From assembly GCA_002722175.1 (NCBI GenBank), contig PBKU01000023.1, positions 1-47,782 of the forward strand: 47,782 nt of DNA, given 5' to 3'. The DNA comes from Magnetovibrio sp. GTDB lineage: Bacteria; Pseudomonadota; Alphaproteobacteria; Rhodospirillales; Casp-alpha2. Shown in pieces: positions 8,484-17,292 of the stretch (position 1 is the stretch's first letter; every line of letters begins with the position of its first letter). The notes beneath the pieces were generated by a model. That model did no database searches. It was not told the origin of the DNA and worked only from the letters and a program-made list of their open reading frames with translations. The translations under genes and the position numbers were made by a program.

Positions 8484-9665
8484 TTAAAGTTTTGCCCTGC
8501 CATTTTGACGAGCCGATAGTCGCTCCTTAGCTAGGGCGACCCAGTAATTGCACCCTGCGGTCAGAATTTTATCATTCAAGTCATAATGTGGATTATGAAG
8601 TGATCGGCCACAGTGGCCGCTTTTGCCATTACCAAGGAGGATATAGCAACCGGGTCTTTTTTCAAGCATTCTGGCAAAATCTTCAGATGCGCCGCAAGGA
8701 GGGCAATTTATATCTACCAACAGGTCTCCAGAGACTTCCTGTGCAGCAATAATAGCGGCTTTAGTTTCATTGGGAGTATTTATTGTTACAATAAACTCAT
8801 CTTTATACCTAACTTTTCCTGTAGCTCCGTGGGCACTACAAATTCCTCTGACAATTTTTCGCATCCTAGTCTCAATTTTTCTTTGTGTGTTAGTTTCCAG
8901 CGCTCGGCAATCACCCTTAATTATGACTTTTGACGGGATCACGTTCCGAGCACCATCCGTAACAATTTCTGTAACTGATAAAACACCCCATTCGTCAGGA
9001 TCAACAGATCGGGAAACAATAGTTTGAAGAGCTAGGACAATTTCAGCTGCGATTACAATCGGATCGATTGTTTTGGAGGGCATTGAAGCATGACCGCCAC
9101 GACCTTGGACGGTAATTAGAAAAATTGATTCTGAGGTCATGATCGATCCTTCCCGCACAGCGAACTTTCCGGCGGTTAGACCGGGCATGTTGTGTAGTCC
9201 GTAGATCTCCTGCATTGGGAAACGTTTGAATAACCCATCATTGATCATTGCAAGTGCACCCTTTCCATTTTCTTCGTTTGGTTGGAAAATGAAGTAAAGT
9301 GTTCCATACAGTGCATTTTTCTGGCGAGATAGGCAATATGCTGCCCCAAGCAGCATCGCACTGTGGCCATCATGCCCACAGCCATGAAAGACTTTATCGT
9401 AAATAGAACGATAGGAAAAATTATTTTCTTCCTGTATTGGCAGTCCGTCCATATCGGCACGAAAACCAATGGATCGTTTACTTTTTCCGTTTTTAAGTAC
9501 TGCAACTACTCCGGTTTTTCCAATTCCTCTAAATACCTCTAAACCAAATTCTTCAAGAATAGATGCTATTTTTCCTGAGGTTCTTCTTTCGTTAAAGCCC
9601 AGTTCAGGGTGTTTATGAATATCACGTCTCCATTCCTTCATTTTTTTCTCTAGAATTTCCTGCAT
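8484..9665 (-). CDS. M20D-family amidohydrolase (hippurate/IAA-amino-acid hydrolase type)
   Basis: 393-aa zinc amidohydrolase. RRDIHKHPELGFNERRT (13-29) and the metal-binding HGCGHDGH (94-101) are signatures of M20D enzymes, which hydrolyse N-acyl or aryl-amide amino acids. NEENGKGA supplies the catalytic/metal glutamates, and GRGGHASMPSKTIDP is the dimerisation-domain histidine motif. The C-terminal LHNPHYDLND gives the last metal histidine. No signal peptide, so cytoplasmic. It is convergent with the racemase-fold gene (42-base gap) and lies 37 bases behind the BtuF-like gene, probably on one transcript with it. It may complete a pathway with the aldolase, M24-fold and racemase-fold enzymes; that is inference. 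Confidence 0.86.
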   Translation of the reverse strand: MQEILEKKMKEWRRDIHKHPELGFNERRTSGKIASILEEFGLEVFRGIGKTGVVAVLKNGKSKRSIGFRADMDGLPIQEENNFSYRSIYDKVFHGCGHDGHSAMLLGAAYCLSRQKNALYGTLYFIFQPNEENGKGALAMINDGLFKRFPMQEIYGLHNMPGLTAGKFAVREGSIMTSESIFLITVQGRGGHASMPSKTIDPIVIAAEIVLALQTIVSRSVDPDEWGVLSVTEIVTDGARNVIPSKVIIKGDCRALETNTQRKIETRMRKIVRGICSAHGATGKVRYKDEFIVTINTPNETKAAIIAAQEVSGDLLVDINCPPCGASEDFARMLEKRPGCYILLGNGKSGHCGRSLHNPHYDLNDKILTAGCNYWVALAKERLSARQNGRAKL

Positions 9666-9702
9666 TTAAAATTCCTGACCTTTGTTAAAGGAAAAATCTT
9701 TT

Positions 9703-10482
9703 CTACGTTAACCGGATAAATTTAATAATAGCGTCCAGTCCTTCAGTTAAAGCAGCGGGGCCTGGTTGAAGTATCAGGGGAGACTTTATTTCGAAAATAC
9801 GCTCTGATGCAACAGCAGGTATAGTCGACCAGCCTTTTCGCTGAATTATTTTATTGGGTTGGACTTTCTTCCCGCACCACGACGCTATTATAATATCGGG
9901 GTCGGCTGAAATCACCTGCTCAGATGTGACAATTCTATCCCGGGCAGCCTTGTATTGTCTGAGATGTTTAAAGACATCAATCCCGCCTGCTATTTCAATA
10001 AGTTCTGAAACCCATGTAATTCCCGTTATGAGGGGGTCATCCCATTCTTCAAAATAAACAAGCGGATGATGAGTTTCTTTGAATTCCGATTTTATATCAT
10101 TAAGTCTTGCTTCGAGAGAAACGGCAAGTCGTTCAGATTTTGTTTGTTCCCCGATCAACGAACCAAGACATCGGATCATGTTGAAAATTTCCTTGATGCT
10201 TCGCTGATTAAAACCATGAACCTCAATGCCCTCTTTTATTAGGGCACTTGCAATATCAGCTTGAAGATCCGAGAATGTTAGAACGAGATCAGGTTTTAGT
10301 GCGATGATTTTTTCAATGTTTGCCGAGGTGAATGCCGACACTCTGGGTTTCTCGCGTCGTACTTTCTTGGGCCGTACGGCATATCCCGAAACACCGACAA
10401 TACGATCTTCTTCTCCCAGTAGATAAAGGGTTTCAACTGTTTCTTCCGTAAGGCAGATGATACGTTCAAATGGAAATGGCAT
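9703..10482 (-). CDS. BtuF-like cobalamin/iron-type binding protein without signal peptide
   Basis: 259-aa protein with the periplasmic-binding-protein fold of BtuF/FhuD (PF01497 type). It has RIICLTEETVETLYLLGEEDRIVGVSGYAVRP at the start, then the central ALKPDLVLTFSDLQADIASALIKEGIEVHGF, and a C-terminal half with DPDIIIASWCGKKVQP. It begins MPFPFERIICL with no signal peptide or lipobox, so it is probably cytoplasmic, unlike transport-linked BtuF. Such signal-less forms are known in proteobacteria and are often labelled cobalamin-binding proteins; the ligand here is not established. No permease or ATPase lies beside it. It reads from SelO toward the M20D gene, 37 bases before the latter. Confidence 0.77.
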   Translation of the reverse strand: MPFPFERIICLTEETVETLYLLGEEDRIVGVSGYAVRPKKVRREKPRVSAFTSANIEKIIALKPDLVLTFSDLQADIASALIKEGIEVHGFNQRSIKEIFNMIRCLGSLIGEQTKSERLAVSLEARLNDIKSEFKETHHPLVYFEEWDDPLITGITWVSELIEIAGGIDVFKHLRQYKAARDRIVTSEQVISADPDIIIASWCGKKVQPNKIIQRKGWSTIPAVASERIFEIKSPLILQPGPAALTEGLDAIIKFIRLT

Positions 10483-10582
10483 AAGTACAAATCTCTAAAT
10501 CACGTTAAATCAGGCTACAAATTTATGCGTCGAAAGATAAGTATAATTGTCTTAAATTCTTGAGAAAAAATAACTATAGAGC

Positions 10583-12073
10583 TCAGGTTCCACAAAAGGT
10601 TGCTTTAATTATTTCATCTGGACGCGGGGGTTGAAAAAAACGATCGTGAGCTAGCTGATCATTATAGGGAGTTTCCATTATACACAAGAAATTATTGAAA
10701 AGTGTAAAATCACCGTTATCGATAGCACTTTCGATGATTGTTTCAATCATATGATTTCGAGGGATAAAAGCCGGATTGACTGACTGCATCGCTTTAATCC
10801 GCCTTGAATCTGATACTTGCTCTAGATCAAGTCTTTTCCGCCATCGGGCTAGCCATACATCAAGAGATGATTTATTCTCAAATAATTGGTGAAGTACCGT
10901 GTCGTATTCTGTCCTTTTTCTTTTTAGGCAGGAAAGGTAACGAAATGTTAATGTAAAGTCTGTCTTGTTTTGTTGCATGCATTCAAGAAGGGCCGTGCCT
11001 AGATTAAGGTCATCTTTATCCTCTTCAAAAAGGCCTAGCTTTTTCCTGAAATGTGCAAGATATTCGGCATCGAACAAGTCAGTGAAACTGTTGACTGATT
11101 CTTGGGCAAGTTTTGTAGCCTTTTCTTCATTGCTTGATATCAGAGGCAAGAGGGTTTCAGCAAAACATGCGAGATTCCACTGGGCAATGTAGGGTTGATT
11201 TTTATAGGCGTACCGTCCAAGTTCATCGATAGAGCTATAGACGGTATCAGGGTGAAAAAAATCCATAAAGGCACAGGGGCCAAAATCAATTGTTTCTCCG
11301 GAAATTGACATGTTATCCGTATTCATTACGCCGTGAATAAAGCCTATTAGCTGCCACTTTGCTATTAACCGGGCTTGTTTCTCGATTACTAGATTAAGTA
11401 ATGATAGATAAGGGTTCTCCGATTTTTTCGCAATTGGGTACAGTCGGGAAATCACGTAGTCTGCCAAAGATTGAAGTGCAGGAATGTCCCCCCGTGACGC
11501 GAAAAACTGGAAGGTTCCAACGCGGACATGACTTTTAGCAACGCGGGTAAGGATAGCGCCGGGGTGTATATTTTCTCTAACAACAAAATTTCCCGTGCTA
11601 ATGGCGGCAAGCGACCGGGTTGAGTCAATATTTAGGGCATTCATAGCTTCACTCACCATGAATTCTCGAATAATAGGTCCCACTGCCGCACGCCCGTCAC
11701 CCATGCGTGAAAAAGGGGTTATTCCGCATCCTTTAAGCTGTAAGTCTCGGCGAATGCCATTTATATCAATTAATTCACCAAGTAATATTGCTCTGCCATC
11801 ACCCAGTTGAGGCACCCAATTTCCAAATTGATGTCCCGCATATGCCATTGCCAACGGATCCGCTCCAGTTGGAATTTTATTCCCCGCCAAGATTTTTACA
11901 CCTTCTTCTGAGGACAATAGGTCTGGATCAATTTTGAGTTCCATTGCTAAATTTTTATTGATCCTGATTAATTTAGGGAAATGCACAGGGGTAGGTCTAA
12001 GCCGGCAAAAAAAATTTTCAGGCAGCCTTGCATAACTATTATCGAATTCAAACGATAAGCTATTTGTTGACAT
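10583..12073 (-). CDS. selO: Protein adenylyltransferase SelO (YdiU/UPF0061)
   Basis: 496-aa pseudokinase-fold enzyme that transfers AMP from ATP to hydroxyl side chains of proteins; family members are linked to redox stress. Motifs seen: YAGHQFGNWVPQLGDGRA (78-95), the lysine region LQLKGCGITPFSRMGDGRA (111-129), the catalytic loop HGVMNTDN (247-254) and the metal-binding DFGP (263-266). The C-terminus is TFCGT, so it ends with a cysteine-bearing tail rather than selenocysteine. Length is normal for bacterial SelO. It is first in a leftward run with the BtuF-like and M20D genes (100-base gap) and divergent from the TPR-glycosyltransferase gene. Confidence 0.93.
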   Translation of the reverse strand: MSTNSLSFEFDNSYARLPENFFCRLRPTPVHFPKLIRINKNLAMELKIDPDLLSSEEGVKILAGNKIPTGADPLAMAYAGHQFGNWVPQLGDGRAILLGELIDINGIRRDLQLKGCGITPFSRMGDGRAAVGPIIREFMVSEAMNALNIDSTRSLAAISTGNFVVRENIHPGAILTRVAKSHVRVGTFQFFASRGDIPALQSLADYVISRLYPIAKKSENPYLSLLNLVIEKQARLIAKWQLIGFIHGVMNTDNMSISGETIDFGPCAFMDFFHPDTVYSSIDELGRYAYKNQPYIAQWNLACFAETLLPLISSNEEKATKLAQESVNSFTDLFDAEYLAHFRKKLGLFEEDKDDLNLGTALLECMQQNKTDFTLTFRYLSCLKRKRTEYDTVLHQLFENKSSLDVWLARWRKRLDLEQVSDSRRIKAMQSVNPAFIPRNHMIETIIESAIDNGDFTLFNNFLCIMETPYNDQLAHDRFFQPPRPDEIIKATFCGT

Positions 12074-12192
12074 TTTTTTTACAATCCACCTATCTGATGT
12101 ATGGCTCTATTTAGATTAAGTTATTAAGCTAGCAGTAATTATCAAAATAGCACAAAAATATAAAAAATTATTTGAAAAAAGGCTTTAATTTT

Positions 12193-13626
12193 GTGTCAAT
12201 ATCAGATGCTAAAAAAATGCACGAAAATAGACAGTTCATTGAAGCTGCTAACGTTTACGAATCCATACTTGGCCCAATTCCAGAGCTTTCAAATGTTTTT
12301 TTGATGATTGCTGAGGATGCTCTTGAACAAAAACAACTCACTGCTGCACTTAACATTTGCGAACGAATTAAATTTGCTAAAATCAATGACGCTGAAACAT
12401 TAAAAAAAGTATCCGGATTATACGAGCAACTAAAGGAGTTTGATAAGGCTTCAAAAATAAACCGATTGGTTACCGAGTTAACTCCAAGAGACTTTGTTGC
12501 CTGGAGAAATCTGGCAGCAACCCTTAACAAAGCCAGAGAATTTAAAGATGCTCATTTTGCAATACGCCAAGCTCTTGAGCTTTCCCCCGACGATCCAATA
12601 GCGCATTCCTATCAAAGTGCTATTCTTCGTGAAAGGGGGAACATCGAGGATGCAATGCGGCACGCCAGGAACGCCATCGCTCTTAATCCTTGTTACGTTG
12701 AAGGACATGTATTGCTTTCTGAGATTCTTCTTTCAAATGGGTGTTTCGAGGAAGGGTTTAAAGAATATGAATGGCGTCTCAAGCTTAGCGATATTTTTGA
12801 TCCGGCGAGGGGCTTGGATGTTCCAGTCTGGAATGGGACGAGATTACGAGGAGTCCTTCTTATTGCTGGTGAGCAGGGGTTTGGTGACGTGATCCAGATG
12901 TGTCGTTATGTTTCCTTGGCGGCAAAAAGAGCAGATTCAGTTGTTTTTATGGTTCATGCTCCTCTTGTTTCTCTAATGAAATCAATTAAAAATGTAAAAG
13001 TGATCAGTTTTGATCAGATGTCAAATCATTCATTTGATGCAAAGATCAACCTGTTAAGTCTACCAACTATCTTTAAGACAACAGTTAAAAACGTCCCATC
13101 AGAAGTTCCATATCTTTTCCAATCAATTGATAGTAAAAAAGTTTGGGATAACGCTAAAATCCCAGGGAAAAAGTTTAAGGTAGGCTTGTGTTGGCGAGGT
13201 AATCCGGAGGGTGCTGTTGATCGTGGGCGATCGATGGAGTTATCAGAGCTAGCAGTTTTAGGTAATATTGATAATATTGATTTTTTCTCTCTCCAAGTGG
13301 ATTCGTCTTTAGGTGAGCTTGAGAAATGGCCAGAGAATAAATTGTTTGATCTAGGAAAAATGATTAACGATTTTGATGATACTGCAGGAGCAATAAGGTG
13401 TCTTGATCTAATTATTAGCACTGATACCGCGCTTGCACATGTCGCAGGAGCAACTGGTGTTCCAATTTGGCTGTTGTTAAAAAAGCAGCCGGCATGGCGT
13501 TGGATTGCGGGGTTAACACACAGTCCCTGGTACCCAACAATGAGAATTTTTCATCAAGTGGAAATTGATAGTTGGTCTGGTCTCATGGAAAGCGTAGCTG
13601 CAAACCTCAGAGCGCAGGTCAATTAG
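12193..13626 (+). CDS. TPR-repeat protein with C-terminal glycosyltransferase-like domain
   Basis: Tetratricopeptide-repeat helices cover roughly the first 180 residues, with repeated units such as FVAWRNLAATLNKAREFKDAHFAIRQALELSPDD. They are followed by a GT-B-type domain beginning WNGTRLRGVLLIAGEQGFGDVIQMCRYV. The domain contains VGLCWRGNPEGAVDRGRSM and the nucleotide-sugar region LIISTDTALAHVAGATGVPIWLLL, as in heptosyltransferase/GT41-like proteins. Acceptor and sugar are unknown. I chose the GTG at 12193, which has AAGG about ten bases upstream. The longer frame starts at TTG 12172 without a ribosome site, and ATG 12217 is also possible. Its stop overlaps that of the convergent DUF3144-like gene. 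Confidence 0.8.
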   Translation: MSISDAKKMHENRQFIEAANVYESILGPIPELSNVFLMIAEDALEQKQLTAALNICERIKFAKINDAETLKKVSGLYEQLKEFDKASKINRLVTELTPRDFVAWRNLAATLNKAREFKDAHFAIRQALELSPDDPIAHSYQSAILRERGNIEDAMRHARNAIALNPCYVEGHVLLSEILLSNGCFEEGFKEYEWRLKLSDIFDPARGLDVPVWNGTRLRGVLLIAGEQGFGDVIQMCRYVSLAAKRADSVVFMVHAPLVSLMKSIKNVKVISFDQMSNHSFDAKINLLSLPTIFKTTVKNVPSEVPYLFQSIDSKKVWDNAKIPGKKFKVGLCWRGNPEGAVDRGRSMELSELAVLGNIDNIDFFSLQVDSSLGELEKWPENKLFDLGKMINDFDDTAGAIRCLDLIISTDTALAHVAGATGVPIWLLLKKQPAWRWIAGLTHSPWYPTMRIFHQVEIDSWSGLMESVAANLRAQVN

Positions 13627-13925
13627 ATTTCATTTTTTGCTTTTTCAATTAGTGCCTCTAACCCCAGGTCATTAGGTGTATTTTCCCTGTGGCGCTCAAA
13701 ATAATATGTAAAAAGTTCATTAAACTCACTATTAAGCGTGTCGAGTGGTGGGGGTGTTAACTGCGAGCTTGCAATAGCAAACGCAGAAAAATTTGCACTT
13801 GCATGACGCAACCCTGAAGCTATTGCCATTGCAGGTTTTCCGTCAGATATCAGCGAATTTGCAATATTAATAAATTGATTTGCGATTTGTGTGTTAAGGG
13901 TTAACTCATCACTTTCTTCTGTCAT
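13623..13925 (-). CDS. Small helical protein, DUF3144-like (tentative)
   Basis: 100-aa soluble, mostly helical protein. The pattern IANQFINIANSLISDGKPAMAIASGLRHASANFSAFAIASSQ followed by FNELFTYYFERHREN resembles the DUF3144 family (a helical N-terminal half, then an EYFVEQYRKM-like helix). I do not know its function. Codon use and composition look genuine. GGAG lies about eight bases before the ATG at 13925. It is convergent with the TPR-glycosyltransferase gene, the two stop codons overlapping, and the region to its right is non-coding. Confidence 0.6.
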   Translation of the reverse strand: MTEESDELTLNTQIANQFINIANSLISDGKPAMAIASGLRHASANFSAFAIASSQLTPPPLDTLNSEFNELFTYYFERHRENTPNDLGLEALIEKAKNEI

Positions 13926-14270
13926 ATTCTAGTTTTCTCCTTATTTGCTCAGGCAAATATATTTTCGTTATAGTTGTATTTACAAAAACTACAACATTTC
14001 AAGTTATCTGCTAATGGATGTATTCATGAAACTACAGCATAAAATTAATTTTATGTAATTAGTAAAATAGCTAAAAAGTATTTCATGACTTTTCCAGTTA
14101 TCATTTTGGGACGAAAATGAGAAACTTAATTGTTCTAAATTTATATATAATTGACTATAATAGGTGCGGTTAGATAAGAGAAACAAAGAATCTGCTGTCT
14201 TCAAAAACTGGCCATATGCTATTTTTATTATAACAAATTATTTAATGATCACGGACAAGAAAAAACTAAG
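13926..14270. other. AT-rich intergenic region
   Basis: About 345 bases with no convincing gene. It must carry the leftward promoter of the DUF3144-like gene and any rightward promoter of the 14271-15878 unit. A TATAAT at about 14156 could be a -10 box for the rightward unit. A GTTGTA/TACAAC inverted repeat lies near 13972-13995, and an AAAATTAATTTT palindrome near 14040. A 66-codon minus-strand frame here looks random. Confidence 0.4.
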
Positions 14271-14465
14271 TTGTCGGATATTGAACCAAAATCTGAATCT
14301 CTTGATCAAAGCCCAAATGATCAGTGGTTAAAAGCAATCTTTCCCAAATTGGAAAGAAGAGCAAGCAGAAGGGTGCAGATTAATTGGCCGGATGAAATTA
14401 GACTTGTCTGGCCACGCAAAAGTCTTGTAAAAAAACCAAAACAACAGCAACTTTTGAGGTCATAG
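14271..14465 (+). CDS. Small hypothetical protein, in frame with the next gene
   Basis: 64 codons from TTG at 14271, with no recognisable domain. The middle (LKAIFPKLERRASRRVQINWPDEIRLVWPRK) is basic and tryptophan-bearing; the end is lysine- and glutamine-rich. No Shine-Dalgarno precedes the TTG, and the frame has no ATG back to a TAA near 14178, so the start is doubtful. Its TAG stop is followed nine bases later, in the same frame, by the ATG of the 467-aa gene. It may be a short leader cistron coupled to that gene, or the front of a longer gene cut by a stop. Function unknown. Confidence 0.4.
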   Translation: MSDIEPKSESLDQSPNDQWLKAIFPKLERRASRRVQINWPDEIRLVWPRKSLVKKPKQQQLLRS

Positions 14466-14474
14466 GGTTTCCGG

Positions 14475-15878
14475 ATGGTCCCAAAAAATTCTTTATCTTC
14501 AAACTTTTCGCATGAGATGACGGTTTGCTTTGGTGCTGAACAATATTTAAAGAAATTAAACTACACGATAGTTATCGATGACATAGAAATCTTCTCAGGA
14601 AGGGTTAAAATTAATAAAAGGTTGGACCCCAATGAGTTTGTCTGGGCAACTGAAAAACTGTCTTTTGTTACAGTCGCATCCGAAATATCTCAAATTATCA
14701 TTAAACAAGAAAATATGCCTGGGGAGCTCGAATTAGAAAACATTGGAGGTTTGGTTCTAAGTTGGATTGAGATCAATGGAAAAAGGATAAAGGGAAATAG
14801 CCCCTGGGTTACAGCATCCAAAGGGTGGAAGGCTTGGTTTGATGGTAGCGGAAGAGTAAGGGAAACTTGGCGGGGTAATTTGTCAATTAATTTAAATGAG
14901 GCACATAAAAACAACTACCATTCTATCTGTAAAAAGCTAAGTTATCCGCTAACAGTAAAAGCAGTTAGAGCTCTTTTAAAACAATCAGGTGTCAGCGATA
15001 AGGACGGGAAGTTAGTATTAAAATGTACTCACTCAGATCTTCAAAATGCCAAGTTTGTTTATGAAATTCGGATGTTTCAGATATACGTTAATAATTTTGG
15101 TGGCAAGAGGGATGGTGCTGTTTATGAACGGCTTGAAGTTGAAGTAAGTGATTTGAATGAAGTAGTTATTCTAGATACTAGGGGCCATACCGTTAACTTC
15201 GATGTTGAAGCCCCTGCTGTTGCACCACAACCTGGAACCAGTATAGCTCCTTTTCCAATTAAGCTAAATATTGATTCGAAATTTTGTGATAGTGAAAGAT
15301 TTTCATCACATATGTTTTGTCTTTCTAAATTACCGCCCGGCGCATTGTTGAACAAAGGGATTAATTTGGGTGGGGGCAATTGGAGTGTTTCATTAGATGA
15401 TATAAGGAATATTTTGTTGACACCTCCATCTTTTATGAAGGGCAACTTTTGCATTGATGTAATTGAAAGAGCCACATGTAAAGCTGAGAAAAAGAATTTT
15501 CAAAGTCGATCGGGTTTATTTTTTTCTGGTAATATGACTTATGAGTGTTTGCCTTCGGTTTTGCGTCCGAAGTCAATAGGAATCTCTAATCTGCTTGAAA
15601 AAGCGCTTAAATCACTTACCTCATCTGATAACATAACATGTACAATTAGCTCTGTACCTCCTGGTCTTCTCTTGAATAGAGGTATTAATCATGGGGCTGG
15701 TTTTTGGGTGGTAAAGGGTTCTGATGTGATTGACCTAAAAATTTTGTTTTTAACGAATTTTGATGATCCGATTGAGCTTGATGTAAGTATGAAAGAGTTC
15801 GATTCTGGGGGTAATTTTAGAGGCGGGGTAAGAGAAGCAATTCAAGTATCCTGTGATCCGATAGAATATATAGCTTAG
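14475..15878 (+). CDS. Hypothetical protein with possible carbohydrate-binding region and two adhesin-like repeats
   Basis: 467 aa, no signal peptide. Residues about 15-110 (MTVCFGAEQYLKKLNYTIVIDDIEIFSGRV ... LELENIGGLVLSWIEINGKRI) resemble calcium-dependent carbohydrate-binding modules of the xylan-binding (CBM60) type. Two similar units follow at about 282-340 and 389-445. Each reads (L/V)PPG-LLN-GIN-GxW, then an aspartate-containing strand and a hydrophobic LDV/IDV strand, like the bead repeats of large alphaproteobacterial adhesins. AGGG seven bases before the ATG at 14475 supports this start, overlapping the previous stop. Such proteins are usually surface-associated; export here would need a non-classical route. 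Domain names are inferences from pattern only. Confidence 0.6.
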   Translation: MVPKNSLSSNFSHEMTVCFGAEQYLKKLNYTIVIDDIEIFSGRVKINKRLDPNEFVWATEKLSFVTVASEISQIIIKQENMPGELELENIGGLVLSWIEINGKRIKGNSPWVTASKGWKAWFDGSGRVRETWRGNLSINLNEAHKNNYHSICKKLSYPLTVKAVRALLKQSGVSDKDGKLVLKCTHSDLQNAKFVYEIRMFQIYVNNFGGKRDGAVYERLEVEVSDLNEVVILDTRGHTVNFDVEAPAVAPQPGTSIAPFPIKLNIDSKFCDSERFSSHMFCLSKLPPGALLNKGINLGGGNWSVSLDDIRNILLTPPSFMKGNFCIDVIERATCKAEKKNFQSRSGLFFSGNMTYECLPSVLRPKSIGISNLLEKALKSLTSSDNITCTISSVPPGLLLNRGINHGAGFWVVKGSDVIDLKILFLTNFDDPIELDVSMKEFDSGGNFRGGVREAIQVSCDPIEYIA

Positions 15879-15987
15879 TAGATAATAGTCGATTTTGAGT
15901 TCTAATAACTCAATTAAACTAAGTTGAAGTATTTTCCTCGTCCCAGGTTGACATGCCCCGTGTTTCGTTTTTGTGAGAGGAAAACGC

Positions 15988-17292
15988 CTACTTTAGTGAA
16001 TCGAGGGCTTGATCTAGATCTGTAATTAAATCGTTCGCGGTTTCAAGTCCGACTGATAGACGTATGACATCCGGTTCTGTTCCAGCATTAATACGCTGCT
16101 CATCTGAAAGTTGTCGGTGCGTGGTCGATGCAGGGTGGAGTATTAGTGAACGTGTGTCACCAATGTTAGCGAGATGTGAAAACAACTTAACATTTTCAAC
16201 GAGTCTAACCCCACCGTCATAGCCTCCCTTTACGCCAAAAGTGAACACAGAACCGGGACCTTGAGGGAGATATTTGCGAGCCAAAGTATTATATGGACTG
16301 GATTTTAAACCAGCATAAGATACCCATTCTACTGACTTGTGACTTTCGAGGAATTCTGCAATTACAGTGGCATTTTCAACATGGCGCAGCATTCGAATAG
16401 GGAGTGTTTCAATCCCCGATATTGTCATAAATGCATTTACGGGTGACATTGATGGGCCAAAGTCCCGTAAGGCGACCGCTCTTGCTTTCATGCAAAAGCC
16501 AAAATCCCCAAATGTTTCGTAAAAATTCAAGCCATGATATGCTGTATCAGGTGAAGTCATTGTGGGGAATTTGTCGTTTTGATTCCAATTAAATTTACCG
16601 GATTCAACCAGAGCGCCCCCCATTGAATTTCCATGTCCCGACAAGAACTTTGTAGTTGAATGAACAACAATATCTGCACCCCATTTAATTGGTTGGCACA
16701 AAAAAGGTGTTGCCAGAGTATTATCAACGATCAGTGGTATGCCGGCTTCATGGGCAATAGCTGCAATAGGTTCGACATCAACAACAATACCTCCGGGATT
16801 GGCTAGAATTTCTATAAAAACCGCTTTTGTTTTTGGAGTAAGCGCTTTTTTAAAATTATCAGGATTTTGTGGGTTAACAAAGGTGCAATTCCACCCTAAA
16901 CGTCTAAAGCTTTCTCCAAACTGTGTTATGGAGCCGCCATAAAGGTTTGAAGATGCGATAAAATGGTCGCCAGGTTCCATTATAGTAAAAAATACCAAGA
17001 ATTGTGCTGCGTGACCTGATGAAGCGCAAACGCAAGCTCGTCCGTTTTCAAGGCTGGCAATCCGCTCTTCTAATACGGAAACAGTTGGATTGTTAAGTCG
17101 TGAATAGATGAAACCAAAGGTCTGTAAATTGAAGAGATCGGATGCATGTTCTACATCATCAAATACATATGCTGTTGTTTGGTATATTGGCGTTGACCGT
17201 GCTCCGGTGTACGGATCTGGCGTTGCTCCAGCATGGATCGAGCGGGTTTCAAATCCATAGGGTGGCTGCAGTCCTGTATCTTTCTTTTTCAT
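15988..17292 (-). CDS. metY: O-acetylhomoserine sulfhydrylase (PLP-dependent)
   Basis: 434-aa cytoplasmic enzyme that makes homocysteine from O-acetylhomoserine and sulfide. It has the Cys/Met-metabolism PLP-enzyme fold: FETRSIHAGATPDPYTGARSTPIYQTTAY at the N-terminus, YSRLNNPTVSVLEERIASLE, and the Schiff-base lysine K215 in HSTTKFLSGHG. The length and the insertion between residues 225 and 260 fit MetY rather than MetB or MetZ. The C-terminal ILHPASTTHRQLSDEQR is typical. The start overlaps the CoA-binding protein stop by four bases (ATGA), so it is translationally coupled. No SAM riboswitch is visible; the operon begins at the hydratase-like gene at 18601. Confidence 0.93.
   Translation of the reverse strand: MKKKDTGLQPPYGFETRSIHAGATPDPYTGARSTPIYQTTAYVFDDVEHASDLFNLQTFGFIYSRLNNPTVSVLEERIASLENGRACVCASSGHAAQFLVFFTIMEPGDHFIASSNLYGGSITQFGESFRRLGWNCTFVNPQNPDNFKKALTPKTKAVFIEILANPGGIVVDVEPIAAIAHEAGIPLIVDNTLATPFLCQPIKWGADIVVHSTTKFLSGHGNSMGGALVESGKFNWNQNDKFPTMTSPDTAYHGLNFYETFGDFGFCMKARAVALRDFGPSMSPVNAFMTISGIETLPIRMLRHVENATVIAEFLESHKSVEWVSYAGLKSSPYNTLARKYLPQGPGSVFTFGVKGGYDGGVRLVENVKLFSHLANIGDTRSLILHPASTTHRQLSDEQRINAGTEPDVIRLSVGLETANDLITDLDQALDSLK

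Noticed and set aside
7620..9665. A complete ectoine-utilisation operon
   Set aside because: Only EutA-like and EutD-like folds are present; no EutB, EutC, EutE or ectoine transporter is visible, and the M20D enzyme belongs to another hydrolase family.
14004..14204. 66-codon minus-strand frame in the gap before the two-ORF unit
   Set aside because: No ribosome site, composition of random AT-rich DNA, and no domain-like pattern.
15895..15913. TTGAGTT/AACTCAA hairpin between the repeat protein and metY
   Set aside because: Seven-base stem with no T-run on either strand; not enough for a terminator call.
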